Source: Pavlovales sp. CCMP2436 (taxonomy: Eukaryota; Haptophyta; Pavlovophyceae; Pavlovales). From it: a stretch of 11,217 nucleotides of DNA. Below are positions 6,150 through 11,217 of this stretch, piece after piece. The stretch covers positions 1-11,217 of the forward strand of contig MU632065.1 of NCBI GenBank assembly GCA_026770615.1. Direction: 5' to 3'. Both the position numbers and the translations under genes were made by a program. How positions within the stretch are numbered: position 1 is the stretch's first letter; the number at the start of each line of letters is the position of its first letter. The notes beneath the pieces were generated by a model. It made no database searches. It had not been told where the DNA came from and saw only the letters and a list, made by a program, of their open reading frames with translations.

Positions 6150-6780
6150 GCAGCATCGTCTTTGTATCCTTAGCAGCCTTGAGCGGCGTCTCCGTGTGTG
6201 GCCCGCCGCCGCGCGCAGCAGCGCCCACCGCAAGCGCGCGACGCACATCCAATTGAAGACCCGAGCGAGACGGGTGGTCGAGAGGTGCCAGCGAGTACCT
6301 CAAGTGGAGAGCATCGCGACGCTGCGAGCGCGCACACTGCGGCGGCCGCAGGAAGTAGCATCGTCGTAGCCTTGGTAGCCTTGAGCGGCGTCTCCGCGTG
6401 CGGTCCGCCGCCGCGCGCAGCAGCGCCCACCGCAGCGCGCGACGCACATCCACTTGAGGACACGAACGAGACTGGTGGTCGAGAGGTGCCAGCGAGAACC
6501 TTAATTGGAGAGCATCGCAACGCTGCGAGCGCGCACACTGCAGCGGCCGCAGGAAGCAGCATCGTCGTAGTAGCCTTGGTAGCCTTGAGCGGCGTCTCCG
6601 CGTGCGGCCCGCCGCCGCGCGCAGCAGCGCCCACCGCAGCGCGCGACGCACATCCACTTGAGGACCCGAGCGAGACGGGTGGTCGAGAGGCGCCAGCGAG
6701 AACCTCAAGTGGAGAGCATCGCGACGCTGCGAGCGCGCACACTGTGGCGGCCGCAGGAAGCAGCATCGTCGTAGCCTTGG
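6150..6780. repeat. Tandem repeat of 201/204-bp units, about three and a half copies
   Basis: The motif GCACATC recurs at 6243, 6444 and 6648, giving periods of 201 and 204, both multiples of three. The extra 3 bp is an additional GTA/TAG triplet at about 6565. The leftmost copy (about 6150-6245) has a 1-bp insertion, and its left part diverges. Units contain CGGCCGCAGGAAGCAGCATC and GCGCCCACCGCAGCGCGCGA. Confidence 0.85.
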
Positions 6781-6990
6781 TGGGCTCGGCGGTGGGCTCG
6801 GCGGAGGCGGGCTCGGCGGTGGGCTCGGCGGAGGCGGGCTCGGCGGTGGGCTCGGCGGTGGCGGGCTCGGCGGTGGGCTCGGAGGCGGTGGGCTCGGCGG
6901 CGGGCTCGGCGGTGGTGGGCTCGGCGGTGGACTCGGCGGAGGTGGGCTCGGCGGCGGGGATGGCGGCGGCGGGCTCGGCGGCGGGGCTGG
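6781..6990 (-). repeat. Proline-rich SPPPP/SPPP-encoding minisatellite
   Basis: On the plus strand this is GGGCTCGGCGG(T/A/C)GG repeated with small variations. On the minus strand, in the frame of the Cys region, it reads alternating SPPP and SPPPP. The other two minus frames give Ala-Glu-Pro and Arg-rich repeats, which are less typical. Confidence 0.75.
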
Positions 6991-7503
6991 CGCGTAGGAC
7001 CCACAGTATCACATCCTTACCTCTGAATTGCGAGCGGAGCTGGTGCAGTCCGTTGGGGTCGTGGTCCATGCGCACTTGGTGTTGCTTGGCCTCCATGAGG
7101 GGATGTTGCCCGTGTTGAACGAGCTGTATCCTGAACACGAGAGGCCCAGTACGGTCGCAACGGCGTCGATCGCCGCCTGGCTGGTCACCGTGTCCATGGC
7201 GGCGGAGTTGCAGCTGGTGCCAGTGGACGCGCACGCGGTAATGCAGTAGGTCGCAGTTGTCGTTGCAAGTATCCACCCCCGCTGGCTCTCGATGCGAGTA
7301 GGAGACAGGCGAGGGCTGCCCCGAGCCAGCGCTGGGCCTGCGCGCGTGTGCTCTGCGCGCGCGCGGCCCCCATGGCCTGCGTGCGTTTGCTCTGCGCGCA
7401 CGGGTGTGCTCTGCGCGATTGCGGCTCCCATGGGGGAGGTTGGAGAAGATGCGGGTCTGCGCACAATGGAAGGACCGCGGAGCCACTCATGCGTCAACAT
7501 CAT

Positions 7504-8034
7504 TCATACGAAACTCAAGAGTAGCTTCAGCTTAAAATCAAATCGTTTGAGGTTGTGTACTGTAATAATGAGAATACATGAGGTTCAGCAAACTTGGAGA
7601 ACCGAGCGAACTGGGAGAACTGAGCGAACCGGGACCGGGCGAACTGGGCGTTTAAGCGGGTTTAATCGCACCGCTGGAAGTCATAGTCACAACTGCTAGC
7701 AACGGCTGCAGAAGTCATAGACGCGGTTAAGGTACCGAGGTCCTGACATGTACGATGGCTAATGGAAATAAATCGGATATTTCCAAAAATTCTGGAGCAG
7801 ACTCGCGCTTGGGATTTATCGGAAATCATAGTGCAATAATACCTGGGTTGCGCAAGCTGCACTGCGGTATTATAGCGAGATGATATTCGCTAAATCCTTA
7901 TGACGCGCTCATAACTAACTAGCAACGCTCCTATAAACCTCGTGGGGTAGGAGCAGTTCAGCGCGCGAAATGCACTGACCGCTCGCCGCGCCTAACCCCA
8001 AGAGGAGGACCGGAATCAAAATTATTATGACAGG
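7504..8034. other. Intergenic region upstream of the proline-rich gene
   Basis: It holds a short tandem repeat (7598-7648) and two hairpins: ATAATACC/GGTATTAT near 7834-7874, and GCTCCTA/TAGGAGC near 7926-7954. No gene is seen. The part next to 7504 should contain the promoter of the minus-strand gene, but I see no clear TATA box. Confidence 0.5.
7598..7648. repeat. Short degenerate tandem repeat (GAGCGAACTGGGAGAAC-type)
   Basis: About three imperfect units of GGAGAAC(C/T)GAGCGAAC(T/C)GG occur in tandem. Confidence 0.7.
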
Positions 8035-8535
8035 GTGGGCGGGTGGGCGCGCCGCCGCTGGTGCTGGCCGCGCACACAGGGCAGGTACTCTACTCGTATC
8101 GTATACACATTTATATATCTATATCTATCTATATATATAAATATCTATATATGTGTCATAGCGACGAGTACTCGCGCGACGGTATTGCGCGACGGAGAGT
8201 TCTGCGTGAACGCGAGGAGATCCGCGGGGGAAGCGGAGCAACGATGTCGTAACCGATCGCAGCGGTTATCAACTGATGGTTAAAGAATCCTAGACCCTTT
8301 GTGGAACTACTCTTTGGTGGAACCGTAGCTCCCCGTCGGTAACGCACTTGTCTTGGCGGCGCCAAGCGTGGCTGCCTGCCGTGCAGGCGGCGGAGGTCGC
8401 CAGCGCGTCGGGCGCGATGACCGAACGGCGTGTATGCGGGAATGATCTGCCGTCTCCTCGCCAACGACATATATATATATATATATTCATTCATTTATTT
8501 ATTCATTATTTTATTTAAATATATATTTATGTTTA
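8035..8535. other. Intergenic region with two AT-rich microsatellites
   Basis: TA/TATC-type repeats lie at about 8105-8157, with ACACAT and ATGTGT at their two ends. TA then ATTC/ATTT repeats lie at 8468-8530. Between them is GC-rich DNA with two adjacent palindromes (8352-8388). Frames of 80-110 codons on both strands run through the microsatellites and show no domain, so I do not call them genes. Confidence 0.5.
8352..8388. repeat. Two adjacent GC-rich palindromes
   Basis: CTTGGCG-G-CGCCAAG (8352-8366) is followed at once by GCCTGC-CGT-GCAGGC (8374-8388). Each is a perfect short hairpin. Confidence 0.65.
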
Positions 8536-8564
8536 TGATAGGGATTCAAGCTGGCGTCTGACTG
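8536..8564 (+). repeat. 29-bp dispersed repeat, copy 2
   Basis: It is identical to 4062-4090 and again directly follows an AT-rich microsatellite. Confidence 0.8.
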
Positions 8565-8581
8565 TTCTGAATGTTGTGCTA

Positions 8582-8709
8582 GTCTGAGCGTTGCGTCGCC
8601 CATTGCCTGCTGCGTGCCTTAGTCGGCTGCGCTGGCTTGGGCGCCACCGCGCGTGCCGATGGATCTCCGGTAGTGTGCCCGGGCAAGGGCGTTTGGGGAG
8701 ATGATCTGC
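8582..8709. repeat. Dispersed repeat block, copy 2
   Basis: This is a diverged copy of 4608-4737 in the same orientation. On the minus strand the frame that is open in copy 1 hits a stop here after a 4-bp deletion (QASAAD then TAA), so this copy is not coding in that frame. Confidence 0.75.
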
Positions 8710-9322
8710 CCTCTCCTGTTAAGTGACTTGTGCTTCACTGTGCCCTATCGGGAACCATGACTTTCTTATCGCTTCCGAGCGCTGAGAATCGGAAGTGTTA
8801 GTTACCTTTAGCATGTTGTCGACCCCGGATGCACTCGAGAGGCACACGAGGTGGGCTACGACCATCGAGAAGGGCTCTATTTGACAACAGCTAAATATTG
8901 GTACTTAGCGCGCAGGGGCGAAGAATGTCTACTACTTCGTCCCGCCCACAACTTTTCCTCCTCCCCGGTGCGGAATCGCGCCACTAATTCGGATTTCGAC
9001 CCGTTGTATTTGCGAATGTATTTCATATCGGCAAGATATGCTCATCCACCGCATTGTGTACACTAGGGCACGAAATCACCGCGGGGTGCGCCCGGGCTTC
9101 CGTGCCCGTCGCAACGACATGCCCGGCACCAACCCCACGGATTCGCACGCAGCCACCCGGTTGAGGGGTGAAGGCAGCGCGAGAGTCGTGGGTTTTGTAT
9201 AATGCCGGGCAGTTTGGGTATCAGGCGTCGGCCCTACTCTCGAGTGGAGCTGCTGGGCGATGCCGTCATGAATGTCGCGACAGGCGCGGAGAAGCGCCGG
9301 TGCATCCGAAAGGTGCACTCGG

Positions 9323-9326
<4 letters not shown>
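8710..9326. other. Intergenic region downstream of the peroxidase gene
   Basis: It contains a small hairpin (CTTCCGA/TCGGAAG near 8773-8798), the 23-bp inverted repeat copy at 8980-9002, and GC-rich DNA at 9060-9326 that is open in several frames. A short plus-strand ORF from ATG at about 8832 (MLSTPDALERHTRWATTIEK...) and frames at 9076-9318 match nothing I can defend. Confidence 0.45.
8980..9002 (-). repeat. 23-bp dispersed repeat, inverted copy of 5107-5129
   Basis: This is an exact reverse complement of 5107-5129. Confidence 0.65.

Positions 9327-9397
<71 letters not shown>
9327..9397. repeat. Uninterrupted poly(T), 71 nt (poly(A) on the gene strand)
   Basis: A pure T run of 71 bases starts 73 bp beyond the peroxidase stop codon. 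Read on the gene strand it is A71, like the tail of a retroposed RNA or an expanded mononucleotide tract. The exact length is prone to sequencing error. Confidence 0.9.
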
Positions 9398-9417
9398 CGC
9401 GTGTCCTCACTATCTCC

Positions 9418-9463
9418 TTGAGCTAGCGTGGGAACCCACTGGGATAGCGGAGGAACAGCTCAA
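9418..9463 (-). other. Stem-loop in the peroxidase 3' UTR
   Basis: TTGAGCT and AGCTCAA close a 46-base structure containing a second stem, GTGGG-AA-CCCAC. It starts 8 bp past the stop codon. I see no ATGA/TGA quartet, so it does not look like a SECIS element; role unknown. Confidence 0.4.
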
Positions 9464-9470
9464 TATCCAA

Positions 9471-11200
9471 CTAGGCGTGCGGGTGGGTGAGTGGCTTGCC
9501 CGCCAGAAGTAGCTCGAAATCCTCCGCGATGGCTGCCGTTGGGAAGTAGCGGGAGTAGCGCTTCACAGGCACGCCCTCGGCGTCGCACAGGAATTTCTCC
9601 TGTGATTGGAAGGGATGGTGGAGGTAGAGGGTGGGGGTGTCAATGCAACAGAGTACATGGCCGTTTTTTAAAATTAATATGCTAGGTAGGCACGCCCTCG
9701 GCGTCGCACAGGAATTTCTCCTGTAATTGAAAGAAAAGGGTGGGGTCAGAAGCTCAGGGTAGAGCAGGAGCTAATAGTACTTTTAGGGATGTAAAATAAA
9801 ATTAGAATCACGTGCCCTGTGCGCAACGATCTCGTCGAGCCTGCCCCTCTTCATGGCTGTGATGAAGGCTAGCTGCTGGAGCCAGGTCTCGGTTGCTACC
9901 GAATTTAAGACTGTAATTGGTTGAAAACCAGTTTACAGTTTACAGTACTTACTACTTATCGCCTAATTTGGTTAATACCCCGCCGTCGGGGTATTAACCA
10001 AGAACAGAGTCCTGGCTCCAGCAGATGGCGCTCATGTAGTTCTGGGGCACAACCAAAAGAGCAGCACAGCAAACAGAATAAAATGCACTAATAGGGTAGC
10101 TGCTGGCGCCATGACTCTGTTCTTTGTGAATCCCCCGCCGGCGGGGATCCACATATTTAGGCGATAAGTCGTAAGTACTGTGAACTGTAAACTGGTTTTT
10201 AACTAATTTCGATTTTCAATTTCGGTGGCAACCGAGACGTTACCAACGCACGGCGCGGTTCCGATGCATCCTGGCTAGGTTTGTCTCGGGGTGCGCTGCT
10301 CCGCTTCCCGGCCTGGAACTCGCGCAACTATGCGCCAGAAACAAAACCCGCCCGTTCCCTTTTCCATCCCTGGCTCCAGCAGGAGTGTGTGATCGGACGC
10401 ATAGGATTAAGCTAAGAAAAATTTGAAATGGTGATATAAGAAATTAGGGCCAAGTTAGGCTATGACGCTTACGAAGTTCCAGGCCACAAAAATACGCGTG
10501 ACTGGCGTCTAGTAACAAATTTACAAATAAGAACACTCATAAATAAAAATAAAACAAAAAACGCCCACAAAGTTCCAGGCCACATCGGTACGAGTGATCG
10601 GCGTCCAGGGCACGACAGTGCTCCCATCGAAGGCGCCACGCGAGGAAACGAGATACTCCGTGTCGGCGACGCCCTAATAATGACAACAATAAGAAGAATA
10701 ACCACAAATAAATTAATAATGATAATGATAATAGGGAAAAGAAGAAAAAAAAAAACGAGGAGACGAGATACTCCGTGTCGGCGACGCCCAAACATTGACA
10801 ACACTGATAATGATAATGATGATAATAGCAAAAAATATATGAATAACAACCATGATAATAGCAACAACGACAACAACAACAAAAACGCGAGGAGACGAGA
10901 TGCTCCACGTCGGCGATTCTGTAGAGTACAGGGGATCGCGGGCAATTAGAAGCCATGATATATTAGAACTTGAGCCTCGTTTTATGTGCCAATAGTAATT
11001 TAAGCAAAATTTAAGTACTGTTTGTATGTCATTTGCTTGCAAATTTGTAGATCGGCGATGCCCTAGGGTTGAGGGCATACGTTTTTTTCTTCAAGCACCT
11101 GATTCTTGGTGTCCTTGACCCCCTCGTCGTCCTCGGGGTACTTGAGCTTGCGCCGGAGAAACACGAAGAGGGGGTGCGCGCCCTGCCCATTCACATTGAT
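9471..11200 (-). CDS. Glutathione peroxidase, animal-type, last three exons (3' partial gene)
   Basis: Glutathione peroxidases reduce hydrogen or lipid peroxides with thiols. The minus-strand exons are 11200-11099, 10673-10569 and 9599-9471, all phase 0 with GT-AG junctions, giving 111 residues and TAG. Exon A reads INVNGQGAHPLFVFL then KLKYPEDDEG, the family's NVNG..AHPL block. Exon B ends VVPWTPITRTDVAWNF. Exon C reads EKFLCDAEGVPVKRYSRYFP and ends with a short tail. The W-P-R-D-V-A-W-N-F-E-K-F-L and V-P-R-Y-S-R motifs match animal GPX1-type enzymes and include the tryptophan of the catalytic tetrad (WNF). The catalytic Cys/Sec and Gln exons lie beyond the right edge, so selenoprotein status is unknown. 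The start of exon B is the least certain junction, because its 5' sequence occurs four times. The introns are 425 and 969 bp and carry exon-end duplicates and a foldback element. Confidence 0.9.
9689..9724 (-). repeat. Duplicate of the first 32 bp of the last peroxidase exon, with its acceptor
   Basis: These 36 bp are identical to 9568-9603, 121 bp away, and include the AG acceptor plus the codons for EKFLCDAEGVP. Similarity fades into the upstream intron (ATTGAAAG against ATTGGAAGG). If spliced here, the frame would end two codons later at TAG. Confidence 0.9.
9823..9899 (-). other. Exon-like ORF inside the peroxidase intron
   Basis: The minus strand reads ETWLQQLAFITAMKRGRLDE then IVAHRARD, GC-rich and protein-like, directly beside the foldback element. 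The peroxidase exons join cleanly without it and it resembles no part of that family. It may be a captured fragment of another gene. Confidence 0.25.
9886..10238. mobile_element. Foldback element, 353 bp, with hairpins nested in each arm
   Basis: The arms are long inverted repeats (about 135 bp) running from GTCTCGGTTGC(T/C)ACCGAA through AACCAGTTTACAGTT, CTTATCGCCTAA and AAGAACAGAGTC to GCCAGCAG-type sequence. At the same place in both arms sits a hairpin: 9968-10001 (14-bp perfect stem) on the left and 10125-10153 (imperfect, GC-rich tip) on the right. The central spacer is about 75 bp. No target-site duplication is seen. CTGGCTCCAGCAG-type motifs occur inside each arm and also just outside, near 9872-9884 and 10369-10381, so the true boundaries may be wider. 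Confidence 0.75.
10466..10513 (-). repeat. Diverged duplicate of the 3' end of peroxidase exon B
   Basis: The minus strand contains GTGGCCTGGAACTTC followed by GTAAGC. This matches the end of exon B (10569 onward), including the splice donor, with scattered changes further upstream. Its donor is closer to consensus than the one I assign to exon B (GTGGGC). Confidence 0.8.
10674..10755. repeat. AT-rich microsatellite in the intron before peroxidase exon B
   Basis: AATAATGATAATGATAAT-type and A-rich sequence separates the first and second copies of the exon B 5' end. Similar tracts follow each further copy (10790-10884). Confidence 0.75.
10756..10789 (-). repeat. Duplicate of the 5' end of peroxidase exon B (second copy)
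   Basis: It is nearly identical to the first 34 bp of exon B (10673-10640), encoding GVADTEYLVSS, but the acceptor AG is replaced by TTTG, so it should not be spliced to directly. Confidence 0.85.
10885..10918 (-). repeat. Duplicate of the 5' end of peroxidase exon B (third copy, intact acceptor)
   Basis: It reads IADVEHLVSSR after a good acceptor, CTCTACAG. It differs from exon B by a few substitutions and a 2-bp shift at the junction. The frame stays open through the microsatellite into the second copy. Confidence 0.8.
11051..11062 (-). repeat. Possible fourth copy of the exon B 5' end
   Basis: GGCATCGCCGAT follows ACCCTAG and matches the first 12 bases of exon B with two changes. It is short enough to be chance, but the preceding acceptor-like sequence and the series of copies make it credible. 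Confidence 0.45.
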
Positions 11201-11217
11201 CTGGGGCGGGGTGGGGG

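Larger units (their letters stand above)
6055..7503 (-). pseudogene. Putative secreted Cys- and SPPPP-rich (hydroxyproline-type) protein gene, frame interrupted
   Basis: One minus-strand frame (codons starting at positions divisible by 3) reads a Cys-containing region at about 7260-7021 (TYCITACASTGTSC, AIDAVATVLGLSC, TDCTSSARNSE). It meets a TGA at 7011-7009, then continues in phase YCGSYAPAPPPSPPPPSPPP into a SPPPP/SPPP tract (6990-6781) and a repetitive Arg- and Leu-rich tail, ending at TGA 6057-6055. SPPPP tracts are typical of hydroxyproline-rich extracellular matrix glycoproteins in algae. A signal-peptide-like stretch (WLGAALACLLLASRASGG) lies just upstream, in another frame. The TGA could be a nonsense mutation, a selenocysteine codon or sequence error. 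Alternatively a donor at 7020 (GAG/GTAAGG) could splice in phase to CAG/TGT at 6742/6741, removing the SPPPP tract as intron. Gene status is therefore uncertain. Confidence 0.45.

Noticed and set aside
6198..7118. Plus-strand 306-codon frame with Gly-Ser-Ala and hydrophobic repeats
   Set aside because: It is the complement of the SPPPP and tandem-repeat region. Repeat units differ mostly at non-silent sites in this frame, and the GC-rich DNA keeps many frames open by chance.
9188..9270. SECIS-like stem with ATGA and TGAT on the minus strand at about 9270-9215
   Set aside because: The lower helix does not pair, the apical loop lacks the usual A's, and it lies beyond the poly(A) tract, probably outside the transcript.
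9202..9325. Plus-strand YSRVELLGDAVM, similar to the RNase III signature
   Set aside because: Three positions of the signature are wrong, nothing before or after resembles an RNase III domain, and the frame runs into the poly(T). Probably chance.
9168..9512. Plus-strand frames containing long poly-Phe
   Set aside because: The Phe run is the 71-nt poly(T), and the frame also crosses the peroxidase last exon on the opposite strand.
10469..10956. Hydrophobic minus-strand frames with runs of Leu, Ile and Phe, resembling membrane proteins
   Set aside because: They read through peroxidase introns and AT-rich microsatellites; the hydrophobicity comes from TTATTATC-type repeats. The true exon B lies in another combination of frames with clear family motifs.

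Overview
The window looks like nuclear DNA of a eukaryotic microalga or related protist. The evidence is spliced genes with GT-AG introns, GC-rich exons in patchy AT-rich intergenic DNA, an animal-type glutathione peroxidase, a proline-rich SPPPP tract and many small inverted-repeat elements. I cannot place it to species; a marine stramenopile or haptophyte is a guess. I found no rRNA, tRNA, CRISPR array or prokaryotic operon signal.

Layout. (1) Positions 436-1709, minus strand: a complete five-exon gene for a 225-residue EF-hand protein with an N-myristoylation-type start. Its fold resembles sarcoplasmic calcium-binding proteins, coelenterazine-binding proteins and photoproteins, and its last intron holds a 184-bp foldback element. 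(2) Positions 1710-4270: mostly non-coding, with a 707-bp inverted-repeat element, 19-bp tandem repeats, several strong hairpins and a 205-bp foldback element. (3) Positions 4374-4960, minus strand: coding-like DNA of unknown function; parts recur at 1-53 and 8582-8709. (4) Positions 5268-5911: an element with perfect 16-bp terminal inverted repeats enclosing one exon-like segment. (5) Positions 6055-7503, minus strand: a probable secreted, Cys-containing and SPPPP-rich protein gene with 201/204-bp tandem repeats, whose reading frame is broken or unusual. (6) Positions 7504-9326: intergenic DNA with AT microsatellites and repeat fragments. (7) Positions 9471-11200, minus strand: the last three exons of a glutathione peroxidase, running off the right edge.

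All recognised genes lie on the minus strand but are independent transcription units; nothing suggests a shared pathway. The least ordinary structure is in the peroxidase introns. Partial copies of exon ends, some with their splice sites, are scattered beside AT-rich microsatellites, and one intron also holds a 353-bp foldback element whose two arms carry different, self-complementary hairpins at the same position.
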